A stretch of DNA of 64,000 nt from Pterobdella sp. o SKG-2022 (taxonomy: Eukaryota > Annelida > Clitellata > Hirudinida > Piscicolidae): NCBI GenBank assembly GCA_964035795.1, contig OZ038321.1, positions 16,423,971 to 16,487,970 on the forward strand, given 5' to 3'. Positions 47,803-61,490 of the stretch are shown here, piece after piece. Position 1 is the first letter of the stretch. Each line of letters starts with the position of its first letter. A program made the position numbers and the translations under genes. The notes below the pieces were generated by a model, which worked only from the letters and a program-made list of their open reading frames with translations, was not told where the DNA came from and ran no database searches.

Positions 47803-48739
47803 TTAGACAGAAACTAAAACGATTGCAGCAATTCCGAAGGCTGCAATAATAAGCATACCGGCCTTTTGTGTTGAGTGGTTGAAATGTTTGTGGAGTTTTT
47901 GTTTCCTCTCACAAAGATAATTTTAAAAATTTGAAGAGATTGTGTAACACAAAATATTAATTAAAAATGTAATCATAAAGTTTTGATTTGAAAAGTATTT
48001 TAAAGTATTTTTCATTTTGTTTTTTTTTTACAATGCCATGCTCTTTTGTGAGTTCGACAGTATATAAGTGTTTTTAAAACTTTCAATGAATATAAATTTC
48101 AATTATTTGAAATTGATTGATTTTTTCTCACAAAGACACCCTGAAAATTTTTGTTTAAATTCATTTAAACGTTTTGAAATGAGTTTATAAATTGTTGTCA
48201 AAGAATTTCTTGTAAGGTAGATTTTATCTGTAACGTTATATGTTGAAATTGATGAACAAATGCAATTTTTTGGGATAGAGCTCTTTTTTACTTCTCATAT
48301 CAGTTATCAACACCAAACTAAGTGGTAGAGTTTTTAATGTCAAAAAAAAATAATTGACAAAATTTTTTGTGAATAAAAATTCCATTTGAACTTCAAAAAT
48401 CTAATTTTAGAAATCAATGCAACTTTTTAAGAAATATCACTAAAAAATGGTTCCAATGCAAGACTATATAAAAGTTATTTGAACTCAAAAATGAACACAA
48501 AAATATTTTTCAGAATTAAAATCCAACAAAAAAGAAAAACCAGTCAGGTTGTAAATGTCCCATTTAGCGTTTTTTGCAATTCTTTATAAATAGAACAAAT
48601 TTAAGAATGATGTGCAAAGCAAGAAGAAGGGCATGTGACATTCGTGCATATAAATTAGTATACAAAAAGGCTTCTTACCTATGCATGCTCCTCTCGTACT
48701 TTGTTTGCCTTTCAGCTTTTCAATTTCTGGATCATAAAG
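47803..48739 (-). CDS. Two candidate exons of a minus-strand gene ending in a membrane tail
   Basis: Exon 48739-48679 reads LYDPEIEKLKGKQSTRGACI before a consensus gtaaga donor (phase 1) and after a ttttctacaag acceptor. Exon 47907-47803 reads RKQKLHKHFNHSTQKAG followed by a hydrophobic run MLIIAAFGIAAIVLVSV and TAA, which looks like a tail anchor. The phases do not join directly, so an exon between them is missing or the two belong to different genes. No family recognised. Confidence 0.25.
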
Positions 48740-48799
48740 CTTGTAGAAAATATATTGAATAAAATTAAATGTTGTAAATTTTCAATTTAAAAACATAAG

Positions 48800-50793
48800 T
48801 TAATCTTTCAGAGAAAAATGGGTTTTTCGCATATCGCCACTTAAATAAGTAAGGTGGTCTTAGAATCTGATGCAACTCCAACGTATCACATCACCTGCCT
48901 TGTCACCTGCTCATACTTGAGCCCCACACTGTTCTACAAAATTTACTGTTTTTAATACTTTTCTTAAAATCTCATTTTGATTTGCTTTTTTGACGTGATC
49001 AGGTGAAAAGCATTTTTTAATATTATTCAAACGCTTTTTGGAACTCTTGCAGTTAAGATCAATTTTTTTCAAGTTTTTGCATTGATTGGTTACATCAAAA
49101 GGTTTGAAAAACTTTTAATATTTTTCCAATTATTTATTAATCAAACTTAGACTCTTTTGGTTTTATATAGAAAAGAAAAGCACTAACCAAAAAGGAATGG
49201 TTTTTAAAACCATAAAATTGTGAGCTATTTTAACAATTCTATGAAACTTGCAAATTTTCAAATGAATATCTCAGTTAACTTTTATCATGCCTTTATAAGA
49301 CTCTTTAATTTAAATCGAATGGCTTCAAGGTTACTTAGAGTTATAGTAGTACGATGAGAATGTTAAAGGTAGGTTTTATGACAATTTATATACAATAATG
49401 TACCTTTTTATAAGCTATTTACTGTCTATATGTTTTTTTAATTGTTGCAAATGTCTACAAAGATGTGTGGTTGTTGTTTATAGCGGCAGTTAAAGAAACT
49501 TTAATTATCATTGTAACATTAACTTATCGTTTGTTTATTCAAGGAAATTATAAGGAATATAAAAATTATACATTTAAAGTGTAAAAAACTACTTTAAGAA
49601 TAACTTTTTCATTAAAAAAGTTCAGAACAGCCTTCGGTATTCAGCCGATTTCTTGCGGCGGTTTTACATGTTCAACATATTAATGATTTCGTTATTTTAT
49701 TGAAGAAATACAACAGATGATTTCAGTAGCATTTTTATGGCATAAACGTTCGTTAATTTGATTCAGACAAATGAAATTTTTTTGAAGATTCATAAATTCA
49801 GCTTTCATTTGTACATATTTTCGAATTTTTTATAAGAAATATTGAAAACTCTTGTTTTTAGTTGTTTTTTTTGAAATTGTTTAAAGATTTTTCCAAAAAT
49901 TATAGAAGAGAAGATAAAAAAAAAAGAATTTGTCGAACAACTATCAACATAATGTTTGCTGGGCTTACTACTTGCATATGACATCAAAGCCTCACAATGT
50001 TAATTCAATAAAAGCCTCAAATAAAGTTAGAGTTCTTTTTGACACTCCAAAAAACCTTTTTTCATATAATTATTTAATCATATAAAAAAAGCAAGATCAG
50101 TGGTTTATTGCAAAAATTGGATTTTAAATCGATTAAAAATTAACAAACTTAAAGACTATTTTAACATTGAAACCACTAATATTAAATAAAACTTTATACC
50201 GAAATGACTGTTATAAATATAAACTTCATATGTTTCCGACCTTCAAGTGCTATGACAATATGATGTTTGCACAATTAGATGAATATTGTCAGTCACAAAT
50301 GCATTATATTACATATAAATTGTCGATGCTTCAATAAACATTATCTAACTTCTGCAATGATGGCATCTAGTGCAGGGGAAGCGCTCGACAAAGACAGTGA
50401 ATTAAGTTATGGTTTTTAGTGGTACAAAACTATGATTTAATAGCCTTTCGGGAAAGGAGAAAATCCGCTAGAAGACAGTTGTTCAAAACTTTGCAAAAAC
50501 AGTTGCATAAAATTATTTCAAAGTTTTTGATTTGAAAACAGGAATTTTTTTGTCTAAAGAATTTTATGTCAATCTAATTATTTTTTGGTTTTAATGATGA
50601 CCTAAATATGGAAACCTTAATGAGAAAATTTTATATACTTTTATTTTATCTTTTTAAATACGTTTTTGAACTTCAATGCATCAATTTTAATAATAGCCAT
50701 GTTTTTTGAAACAAGATTTTTAGATAGAAATTAAATAAAAAAAACAATTCAGATGGAATATAGAGTAGTATAAAATCCAATACAAAAGTATAG
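48800..50793. other. AT-rich stretch, nothing recognised
   Basis: No exon chain, repeat or RNA gene was found. Confidence 0.4.
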
Positions 50794-51115
50794 TCAACAC
50801 GCGAGTATTATGCATGTAAAATTTGTGAAATGAAATTTTACAAAGCATACGAAGGTAAATGGTGCTGCTGTTGTTGTTGTTGAGCGCCAACTTCCAAAGG
50901 CTTTTTCGACACTCTTTGGAGCGAGTACCGAAAGAAACTTGTAGCTTCGAGTTATTTGTGACTTTTGGTGAGCAGTGAAAAATGAAAGATGGATTCTCGA
51001 AATGCCTTGTGGTTGGAAGCTGACGTGGTTTAGAACCTCTTCGACACTCCTGTTATGAGAACCATGAGCATTACTTTGATATATATCACCTTTTAAAAGT
51101 GAATAGCTTATTTAT
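50794..51115 (-). other. GC-richer island with several long open frames
   Basis: About 50855-51065 is clearly richer in G and C than its surroundings. On the minus strand one frame is open for about 107 codons (51115-50794) and another for about 108 codons to a stop near 50720. A third reads a short Gln run (AQQQQQHHLPS) before a gtatgc donor. The plus strand has shorter open frames and a (TTG)n run at 50869-50882. Probably contains a real exon, but the frame cannot be chosen by eye. Confidence 0.35.
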
Positions 51116-54100
51116 ACGCTTTATAAGGCTGAAATTGATTCAAAATATTCATTTTTCAATGAAATTTTATTAGTGTTTTTAAGCTTATAACGATAGTTTT
51201 TTTTTTTAATTTAATTTAAAATTTAATTAAATTAAAAAGTTTTGTTTTAAGCATTTTTGCATTAACAAATTAACATTGAAAAACCCTAGATTTTAATTTT
51301 TTTTCAATGGTTTTTAAATGCTTCCGTGATAACCAGATGTAAATTAAAGGATATCTTATCGGTCACATTTGTCCATTCAAATGAAAACAAACTTTTGCAA
51401 CAAAATTCTATTTTGTACTTTCATGCAATTCTTTCAACAAGAATTTGTGAGAATTTTAAAATTTTTAAAATGTTCAGTAGAAGTAAAAGTATTCAATAAA
51501 GGAAAAAATAAAATGTTCTCCTTTAAAAGACTTTTGAAATATAAAACGAGCTGCTTCATTCTGTTTATTTAGTCGAAAAAATAAATTTCAAAAATTAAAT
51601 TTCAATTTAATAAGTTTCCTCCGTTGCAAAAATATCCCACGTCTTCCTTGGGAACTTACAACTTCATTTTCAATTCATAAATTTAGAAAAGTTTGTAAAA
51701 ATAAATTGAAGCTATTTTGAATTTTAATTTATTTGTTTCTAGTTATGAACTTTCAAAAGATGGTTTTTCGAACAAAGGTAACACTCATCATCCTCAAGAC
51801 TACACCTTCTCATGCCACGAACCAGACGTCGTGGCTCAAAACAGCACTGACATAAGCTTGAAATAAGGTTTTTCAGTTGCAGGTGTAAATCTTTATTAAA
51901 TTTCTCAGCAGGTTTTATGACGAGTAGAATTTTTGTGAGTTTTTACAAGACGTAGATTTTAAGTTACACAAACTAGGTCAAGCTGTCGTGATAGAGAATA
52001 AGAAACAAAATTTTTTATATAATTCATAGAATTAGAAAATTTTCTTAACAAACAATCAAGATATTTGGGTGTGAATATTTTGCAATATGAACACCTGATT
52101 CTAATAAAGAATTCATACGTCTTGACATCCCCATGTTCGCCGTTATTTTTATGTCTATCTTTTATGTTATTTTCAAACAAAAACCTTTAAAAGTTTCAAA
52201 ACTATGAATCGAAATTTTTTGAAATGCTAGTTTAAAAGTTCGTGACGTTTTCAATGTTGAATACTTTTGAAGAAAAATCTATTAAATCTGATGAGTTATT
52301 CTTAGATTTAGTGACAATGAGAAAGATGTTAAACCTTTTGAAATTATTTTAAAATTTAAAATACATACTTTTTATTTTCATACAAAAAACTGAAATATTT
52401 CTGGGTCAAATTAAACTTCAGCTATTTTTTGGTTCAGCATAATAATATTAAATTCTGAAAATTTCATATTCTAGATGTATATCATTAAATGTCTTACATG
52501 GGATATATATTGGAGCATATAAGGAATGCCCAATATAAACTGGAGGTATGAGCGTTGTTCTCCAGGTTTCAGAGTGTCAATATATTTATGTTAAGACGTT
52601 GGAGATTGTTGAAAATTCATGAAGTATTTCCTTTATCCAAGTTTTAAATGATAATTAAAAGACTATAAGTTAATTTAACTACAAGTTCTATTGAAATGAA
52701 TTTTGTTAATAACGAAAAAGTTTTTTCTGGTGAGCACGTAAGTTTAAACTTTAAATTTCATTTTGAGGTTTTCATAAATAAACTTAAAAGTCTTTCCAAA
52801 GCTTAGAATTACCTTCGGAGTTCACTTTTTGAATATCCTTGTTTTTTCGTTTTAAAATTTGCTTTATTTATATTTTATTCTTATATCAATCTTTAAAATT
52901 TTTTTCAAAGTTATTTTGCTCGTTTTTAATTTCGCACCTCAAAAATGCAAAGCAAAATAGTTTAGTTGTAATATTTCTAGTTTTTGAGAAAAAAATGTAG
53001 CTCTTCAAGGACTGCATGAAATATTCCAAAATGCTTGCAATAGTTTCACACAGTGGAGGTAGCTTAATTAGAACAATCAATAAGACTCCATAGACCAATT
53101 AGTCTTTAAGACTTTGTTTGTGAGGTTGGTCACCAATAAACCTTCAGTTTAGGTCATTGTATGAAAGCTTTATAGATAATAATTCGGGCATGTCATATTG
53201 TTTTGCTTGAGTCAACTTCGAAGGTTGTGGTTTTCAACGAGATTAACCTTTACGATGCCTTTTTGGCAGACAAAGAGTGTTCAATATTCTTGAAGTATCA
53301 TTTGTTAATCGCATAATTATTATTTGCTCAAAACTCATTCATCTTTAATGTTTTTATTTTAGAGGGCTTTTTTGGACAATGTTATTCTTTGATACTTGGT
53401 ATCGCATTTATATTTCTCTTCCGATCTATTGCTGTGTTTTGTATCGTGTTTTGCTATTGTCATGACAACCATTCTCATTCAATACTCGTTTGCAATGGTT
53501 CGACCAAAACGCATTTTAAAATAATTCATTTCAATTTTTTCCAATAATTTTCTATCAAATTTAAAAAAAAATTGTGCATTTACAAGAAAACATTTTTATC
53601 GACCATTATCCATGACGTTTGTTGATACGTGCCTAATCATTTAACAGAAACTTTATAATTTTTAAAAAATTTCAGTCTGGGAAAACAAGTTTATTCGATT
53701 AGAGTAACCAAAGAGCGCTTTTAGCAAATTGCTTTGGGAAACACATCGTTTATCAAAATTTAAGTTTATTTTTCATTATTTAAAAGTTATTTCAAAAGTA
53801 ACATTTAGCAAACGCCCGTTTTTCTCAGAAAAGGCACATTATCGTAGAGAGGACATAAAAAATTTATTTAAAAAATAAATGTATAAAAGTGAGAATATAA
53901 AACGACCGCAAAGAAACCCTCATTTGTCCAATTGTTATACAATTTCAATTTAAAAATATTTTTGCATGCACAAAAAATAAAAAAGTCGAATTATATTTTT
54001 TAAATTTAAGATTCCAAAGTAACTAGTTTTTTCATAAAATATTCAGATAACATATACCTTATGATGAAAAACACATCTATATGCTGAACAATTCCGCACT

Positions 54101-57100
54101 ATATTCTTGTGAATAATATAAAAAATTCATAAATCTTTTGATATTATTTATATATCATTGTCTTCATTGAATATTCAAACTAATATTGATTTAACACTGT
54201 GGAAAAAAGTATGGCCGTTAAATTGAATCAAGTTTTTGAAGCATAATGTGAGTAATTGTATAAATATATAATGATCCTTCAGTGCAAAGAACCTTTTGTG
54301 ATAGTTGAAAAATCAAAAAAACAATTGAGAGTTTGCCAAAATTTATCTGGCAAGTTCAAAAAATGTATTCGAAAAAAACGTTGGAAGTTAAAGTTGTTAG
54401 GTTATTGAAGTTTAAAAAGTGGGTACTGAAAATTTATTGTGCAGGAAAATGAAAAAGCATTATTAGTGCCTGTATATGATTATAATCCAAACAATTTATG
54501 CGAAATGCTCTTTGAATTTTGTTTCAGGAATGATCACTACTTGAAACTGTTGAAATGCTTTAAAGCTGATACAAAATGTTTGATATGCTCAAATACTTCA
54601 ATATAATCAAAAAATTTATTTTTGTTCTTTATGACAAATAAGACATTAAAAAACAAGCCAACCTAAAAAACATTGAAATTTTAAATGTGCTTTGATTTCG
54701 AACTTATCAATCAATAAATTTGAGAGAATTCAAACTCTATTGAAAGTCATGTTAAGTTGACAAAATGTTTTAAAAACATGATAGTGTAACATTGTATGAG
54801 ATAGAAGGCAGAGGAGTGCTATGATAGGGTGTTGAAACAACAGAGAAGCAATGGAAATGTTTAGAGAATTGAAACTTTTAAGGTAAGTTTGATTTACAAA
54901 AAGCTTCATGTTGTTCATTCAAAGAAAAAATTAAAATTGGATTGATTTCATGCTATGTTAATTGAATTTGCGAAAACCATTAAATTTTTTCTTTATCCAC
55001 CACAAACGACAAAAATTATTGTTCATTATGAGGACTTAATATGACTTGTAAAAATCTTTTGTTTGTAAAACTACTAAGCATCTTGTCATACGCCTATGCT
55101 CAAAATCATGTTTGAAATGGTGCCCTATCAACAACCATCATACCACATTATACCTACCCAACTGCTGTATTTGAAATGTTAATCACATTTATGCATATGT
55201 CCATGAAAGATTAGATTAACTTTTTCAAATAACCTATAGTGACATTTGAGTTTCCGGAAAAAAATATTTTATTTTGATAGCAGTTATAAAAAGCTCTCTT
55301 TTATATCCTGATTATTTAAGGGCTTTCAAATTCGCTTAAATGGTTTTGTTTAAAAGCCGAAGCGTTGAAGTTGCCATGAAAAACGAGATAACATCAATAT
55401 TAATGACACAGAATCATTTTTTTCAAAAACAAATGAATTAAACTACGATAAGTTAGGCCCTTGAAAAAGTTATCGATACTGAAGAAACACGAAAGAAGCT
55501 TTGTTCAATACACTTTATTTGGAGGAAACTTTTCTAAATTATAAAAAAACTTTGTTGACACAAAATACATTAAACCTAGTGTCATTAGCGTTTCTTCTAT
55601 ATAAACAAAAAAATTGTTGTTTCTATAAATTTTAAATGTGGCACTTTGATAAAACACAAATTGATTCAAATTTTTTTGTTCTTCAATTAAGAATGCTCAT
55701 TAAAATTAAATTAAATTCAGTTTCAAATATTTTTTATTCATATAAGTCCTTAATGATTCTCCATCAGAATAGCTTATAAAAATCTCATAGGACCTCTAGA
55801 AGTTCTGAAAATCTTCAATAACTTAAACTCATGAAGATTGGTTTTTAAAATTTTAAATTTATTTGAAGAAGCGGCATTTTTATCAAATTTTATGTTTAAT
55901 ATTTCAAATTAATTGAATGTAATTAATTGTATTAAAGATATGACAAATTTTCAAGTTTAATTTTTTAGTATAAAAGTTTAAAAAAAGGTTTTGAAATTGA
56001 ATAAATCCATTCATTTTTTTTCAACTGAATTATTGCTCAAAATGCATGAATATTTATAATTAAAAGCTTTACAAGCTCTCAAAATTAAGTGAAATATTAA
56101 TGAAATTGAAATGAATTTCGATTTCCCCTATGCTTGTTATAAGACTAAATTTTTTCATTAAATGTGCTTGAAAGCAACCTTCCTTTATTATAAGAGATTG
56201 GATCAGAGTTTGAAAGCAAACCTCAATCAACTCCAACTTACTAAATTTTCCTTATTCTTTCTTTAAGAATAACATCTCCAGAAAGTATTTGATATTTTCA
56301 AATATTTATTGTTAAACTATACTTATGACTACAGTAGATATTTTTTTCAAAAATTTTGTGATAGAAACTACTATAACTATGAAAACAATTAAGAATGTGT
56401 TGAAGATTCAACTTTACAGACTATAAAACTCTTATATTTTCTACAGATAGTTTTGAGCAAAAGTTTTATAAACACACAAGTAAATATTCATATTAAAACT
56501 TTTTTTATTAGTTTTTTCAGTTTTTTAAAGATCTTTGAGTGCAAAAAATTTAATTTCCATATAATTATTTGTGCTATGTACTTTTAAAATTAAATATTCG
56601 GTGTTTCAGCTTTGCATCTAATGCTCCAGAATGATTTTAATTATTATATATAACTCATTTAAACTTTTTTTTTTAATCAATTCAATTATTAGAATTCTGT
56701 TAAATATTTGAAATAAGATGAAGTTATGAAAGTAGATGACAAAAAACCACTACACAAAGCTAAATGTCTACCCAGCTACTTTCAATATTAAGTCTCATGC
56801 TGTGGTGACAGTTTAAAGTAACAATAACTAATTTTCATTTCATTATAACACGGAGTTTTTTTGAGATAATCTCATAGTTTCATAAATATAAATTAGATAA
56901 AATATATTTGTGAAAATCCCATCTGAACGATAAAGCGTATATGTCGGCTAAAGAAGTAAGAAATTAGAACTATGAATTAGTTAGGCTATGTGGAATGAAC
57001 ATGTGTCATCATACTTTATAAAATTAACCCGAATAATGATTTGATATTGCTTTGATCAGCATCGCTAATTTTTTAATCAATTAATTCTACACGTAATGTA

Positions 57101-57120
57101 CGACTCTCTTCAAAAAAAGT
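51116..57120. other. Long AT-rich stretch, nothing recognised
   Basis: No convincing exon chain, repeat family member or RNA gene. Open frames of 60-73 codons near 51369 (plus), 51959, 52886 and 54730 (minus) have AT-driven composition (K, F, N, I) and no splice support. Confidence 0.4.
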
Positions 57121-57236
57121 TCCGTATTAAAATAAAATTCCTATTATAATTGAATTCTTTATTCACAAAATATTTATTTCCGGTCTGGTGCCTAACGTGC
57201 AATTACAGAATGGTAAACTGTCAAAATAAAGCCAGA

Positions 57237-58231
57237 ACTACTACCAAGTTTTCTAGCGGAACTCTCAATGTTCGCGGTTTAACTAGCAAGACAAAAAGAG
57301 AATGCTTAGATGAACTTTTTGCCGACTACAACTTGGACGTACTTTGCCTCCAAGAAACAAAAACAAAAAACGAGGAAACAATACAACAAAAAAACAGCAC
57401 TCTACACTTACTCTTTTCCAGCACACACCACTACGGTCTCGGATTTGCAGTAAGTAAGAAATGAACTAATCTCACCACGCACAACATTTCGGACAGAGTT
57501 GCAATATTAGAAGGCAATCTCAAAGGTGCGCATTTCAAAATAGTGAACTGTTATGGACCAACACAAATCCTCTCAAGTAAAAAACAAGAAATCTGTGAAG
57601 AATTTCTTGAAGTACTCCAGGCAAATATAAAAACAAAATCAAACCAAATACTTATATTACAAGGAGACTTCAATGCAAAAATAGACAGAAGCTTAACCAA
57701 GTCTACACACAAAGGCCACTTTTCAAAAGGGTGTGAAGATAAAAATGGCAGCTTGTTAAATGAATTTTTGGCAATCAACAATTTAACTGCCACCAACACA
57801 CTCTTCAAACATCCTGCCAGACACCTAACCACATGGCAAGGAAAACTGAATAACAAAATGGTTTTTAACACAATGGACTACATCATTACACAACAAAAAA
57901 TCATCAGCTACATCAAAAACTCCAGAAGCTACTCTGGTATAAAACTATCAACAGATCACAGGCTTGTCAAAGTGATACTGCAAATACCAGAACCCCACCA
58001 ACTTTGGAAAAAACCTAAACAACAAAATACAAAACTCACTTATCAACAGACAAATATCAAAAACTTCTCAAATATGATATCAAACAATTTCACAAATATT
58101 GAAGATTTTCAAAAAATAATATATAAATCTGCCCTGAAATGTTTCAAAAAGCAAAGCAACCAACAAACTAAAATAAAAGACCCAGAAATAAACAAACTTA
58201 AGAACAAAATCAATAAATCAGAAAAATTTTG
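57237..58231 (+). pseudogene. RTE-type LINE endonuclease domain and linker
   Basis: EEP-family landmarks: LNVRGLTSKTKRE, CLQETKTKNEE (catalytic Glu), VNCYGPT, LQGDFNAKID (Asp/Asn) and STDHRLVKV (Asp/His). One in-frame TGA at 57462 lies where relatives often have Trp, after GFAVSKK. The frame shifts near 58225 in an A-rich linker. It would nick target DNA if intact. Confidence 0.82.
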
Positions 58232-58585
58232 AAAAATTTTAAAATAAATCAAACTAAAAAAATAAACTTAAACAAAGAAAAACACATCATACAAAAACAA
58301 ATTAACAAAAAATGCTTAGATAACAAATCCTCAATAACAGAACAATTGAAAGAAATAGAAAATTCAAACTACAATCAAAGAATGCATAAAGCAATAAAAC
58401 AACTAAACATCAAACATAAAACTCCACCACTCCCTATACCAACTTTCAACTCACTTCATACTATAAAGAAAAATTCAACAAATCTACAACAGCAACACAA
58501 GAAAAAAGAAAACCAAACACATATCAATGTCAAAATAACCAATAGTGAAGTCAACTCTGCCATAAAATCACTCAAAAAACAATAG

Positions 58586-59940
58586 ATCATCAGGCTATGA
58601 CAATATTGTAGCAGAAATGATGAAAATATTGAGTTGCATAACCATTGACAAGCTTACTCATATAATAAACACCACAATCAACAACAAACAACCTCACCAA
58701 CTTGGCCTTGGCATCCTACTCCCTATACCAAAACACAATAAAACCAAAAAAGTAGAAAACACCGGACCAATAATACTACTTTCCACCATTAGAAAAATAA
58801 TATCACTCATCACTAAATAGACTAAGACCAACAATAGAAAACTACCTATCACCCAGCCAAGCTGCCTATAGGAAAGGTAAATCCATAGAAGACATTGTAT
58901 GGACACTCAAACTAGAAATAGCAAGCACGTTAAGCACCAATAACAAAATCACAATCCAAGGTATAGACTTATCCTCAGCCTTTGACTCGGTCAACAGAGT
59001 AAAAATGATGGAGATATTGAATACAATCTGCTTCGAGGAAGATATGAAGTTGATACATTTTCTACTCAATGACACCAGTCTGAGAGTAAGAACCAAAGAA
59101 GTAGGACCTACTTTTGACACCAATATTGGCATTCCTCAAGAAGATGGTCTCAGTCCAGTACTTTTCACCACATACCTAGAAGCAGCGTTGAGAGAAATCA
59201 GAAAGAATGTTCATGCCCAAGACATTGCATATGCTGATGATGTTGATTTCATTAGCAAAGATGGCGTCAACCTAAATATAGTGGAAAAAATATTGGAAAA
59301 GTGAAACCTAAAAATGAATCCCACGAAAACGGAGACTCTCAAAATCGGATCAGACAACGAGTGGAAAAATGCGAAAAAACTGGGCATGCTACTCGATACA
59401 AAGCAAGAGTGGAAAAGGCGAAAGCAGCTAGCAACAACGGCAATGCTCAAGCTAAAAAAAATATGGAACTCGAGCATAAGAAGAAACAAAAAGTTAAGAA
59501 GCTACAAAGCTTACGTTCAAAGCATCATGCTTTTTGGTTGTAGCACGTGGGCAATGGACAAGGGGATGGTTAGATCGGTGGACAGTTTCAACCGAAAAAT
59601 GGTGCGGTATGTATGTGGGGTTTTCTGGCCAAACCGCATGAAAACAGAAACCGTGAATGCCCTGATTGAACCAGCCTCTCAAATTGGGACAAGGCGACGC
59701 TGGCAAATGTTAGGCCATATTCTGCGCATGGATGATCTGGTTCCAGCTAAACAATTCACCATCAATTGCCTCAAGAAAAAAAACGCAAAGCGTGGAAGAC
59801 CTAGCACCAGCCTTCTCGCAACGATCAAACACGATCTGAAAATCCACAAACTAAACATAGATCAAGCAGTTGAACTGGCGCAAAACAGGGAACTATGGAA
59901 GCTGGAAGGAAGCCGTATACCGGCCAACGAAGATCTTTGA
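58586..59940 (+). pseudogene. RTE-type LINE reverse transcriptase and C-terminal region
   Basis: RT blocks: SSGYDNIVAEMMK, then ENTGPIILLSTI, SQAAYRKGKSIED, GIDLSSAFDSVNR, NIGIPQEDGLSPVLF (usually QGDG; Gly to Glu here) and IAYADDVDFIS with the catalytic YADD kept. Frame changes fall near 58582 and 58815, and a TGA at 59302 precedes NLKMNPTKTE. The last frame (59314-59940) is intact for 208 codons and ends with the RRRWQMLGHILRM and GRPSTS motifs. Inactive because of the breaks. Confidence 0.82.
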
Positions 59941-60140
59941 AAATATTTGAACACTCAATTTTATCTCTATTTTTGTCTCTTCGTAAACCCTAATAAATAA
60001 ATGATAAAATAGTTATTGAAATTTTCGATTCAAAAGCTTACATAAATAAGAGGCATGAAAGAAAAATGAAAAACAATTTATATAATGGCTTGATAGTTAT
60101 TGGTGGTTCCAAAACAAACCTTCATACGACGTTAAGTGTT

Positions 60141-60218
60141 TTATTTGGGCCGTTTGGGAGGCTTTTTGTTTTCTTTGTTGGCGCTTCTTTTCTCCCCAAA
60201 TCCCGCATCTTTTGAAAA
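60141..60218 (-). CDS. Candidate terminal exon with a basic tail
   Basis: After an aatgaacag acceptor the minus strand reads 25 codons, FSKDAGFGEKRSANKEN and KKPPKRPK, then TAA. Seventy percent of codons begin with a purine. The tail recalls nucleolar proteins such as EBP2, but no upstream exon supports this. Confidence 0.25.
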   Translation of the reverse strand, partial: FSKDAGFGEKRSANKENKKPPKRPK

Positions 60219-61274
60219 CTGTTCATTCAATTAAACCAACGGTCTTTTTATGTCATAAAATTTTCCTGGAAGTTTGCTGAAATATTTTTCACACGTTGGA
60301 GTTATCATGGAAATAAATTCAAACCCTCCGATTAAAATTTCAACGTTCAACACAGGGTTGAAAACAGCATGATACGGTTCTCAACATGCTGGTAGATTAA
60401 TTCAGTTGAACTCTATTGATTATAAATTTTTTTTTGTCTTTCAAGTATCTTTATATAATTTATCTACCTGCCTACTTCTTTTGGGCGCCAGCCTGGACTA
60501 AATTTTGTCTGTCAAATTGCTCGCACACATAAGGGGCGCCAATCTACTTACGGATGCAGTTCATAAGTTTTTAAGCAGTAACTTCTTGACAATGATCCAA
60601 TGATTCATATGCAAAACAAAAATTTTTTTGCCATATCAAAAGTATTATTTTTTGGTAGTTGTGCTTGCATCAAGACACCCTCCCGCAATACCAAAGTGTG
60701 AGTTAAATTTTGTCTGGTCCCTATCCTTTGACCTGTTTGGCATAGTTTAATCTACCAGAAAACAAGCTCTCCGGGTCGTTGGAATACGCAACCTACCCCA
60801 CTACACCAAGACGTAACTCTTTAGGGTAAAAAAAATCGTGTAACATTAACCAAATTTCTGAACGTATGTAGTTGCATGGTGCCAATCCTACCATGGGAAC
60901 CAACCTCCCTGAAAAACTCACGTTTTCTGCTTTTTAGCAGTTTTTTGGAAAAACTTCAAATCCTTTGTTTGATAATTTATAAACTTCAAAATATTCATTT
61001 ATTATTGTGTTTTGGTAATTTTAGCAGTAATCTTTATTTATATTACTTATATGACAGACTGGCTTGTAGTTCATTCCTTTATAATTATATGCGTAATTGC
61101 ATGGTATTGGCATCTATCAACATTCATCAATGCATTTTAAATAACGAAATAATCTACTGAAATTTTCAAAAAGTTAGCTGTTATTTCAAAAACATTTGTA
61201 TTTTTCAATACATAAGTTTCAGAAAACTTGAGCATGAAACGCCGACTATACATGGTTTAAGGAGTGCGTGGTCA
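60219..61274. other. Mixed-composition interval
   Basis: 60470-60900 is less AT-rich. It contains the phrase AAATTTTGTCTG twice, at about 60500 and 60703, and GGCGCC twice, at about 60484 and 60535. On the minus strand GGTGTAGTGGGG near 60800 resembles an A box, but no B box follows. Its nature is unknown; it may be a repeat. Confidence 0.3.
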
Positions 61275-61490
61275 ATGTTGGAATTTTTTGCGACTGATGA
61301 ATGGTCAAATATTTTTTCCATCCAAATGAGATATTTGCAGTCAAAAAACTTTTACTCAAATACTTTGTGTTTTTTGCATTTCTGTTTTATTTTGAATACT
61401 GCTAATTGTAGAGCAGAAAAATGTACTCACAAACAACAGACTGTGCAAAACTTCGAACTAGGGAGCTTTGAAAAAGAACATGCTCAATGA
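61275..61490 (+). CDS. Possible small gene, 71 codons, unrecognised
   Basis: An ATG frame of 71 codons ended by TGA (MLEFFATDEWSNIFSIQ..., with several Cys and an acidic end). Context TCAATGT is only fair. No domain, signal peptide or splice support. Confidence 0.2.
   Translation: MLEFFATDEWSNIFSIQMRYLQSKNFYSNTLCFLHFCFILNTANCRAEKCTHKQQTVQNFELGSFEKEHAQ

Larger units (their letters stand above)
57120..60011 (+). mobile_element. RTE-type non-LTR retrotransposon (LINE), decayed
   Basis: An endonuclease domain (57237-57975) is followed by a linker, a reverse transcriptase (58586-59304) and a C-terminal region (59314-59940). A short A/T-rich tail of TAAATAAATGA type follows, at about 59990-60011. 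The compact single-ORF plan, the opening GTLNVRGLT and the C-terminal LGHILRM and RGRPSTS blocks fit the RTE clade. Stops or frameshifts at 57462, 58225, 58582, 58815 and 59302 make it inactive. The base composition, rich in A on the plus strand, differs from the host genes nearby. Confidence 0.85.

Noticed and set aside
57462..59304. A genetic code in which TGA means Trp
   Set aside because: TGA sits at natural C-termini of the kinesin, GPCR and GLD-2-like genes, TGG is used for Trp in them, and the TGAs in question lie only in decayed transposons.
60750..60830. A second tRNA-derived SINE head on the minus strand
   Set aside because: GGTGTAGTGGGG looks like an A box, but no B box (GGTTCGA type) follows within the expected distance.
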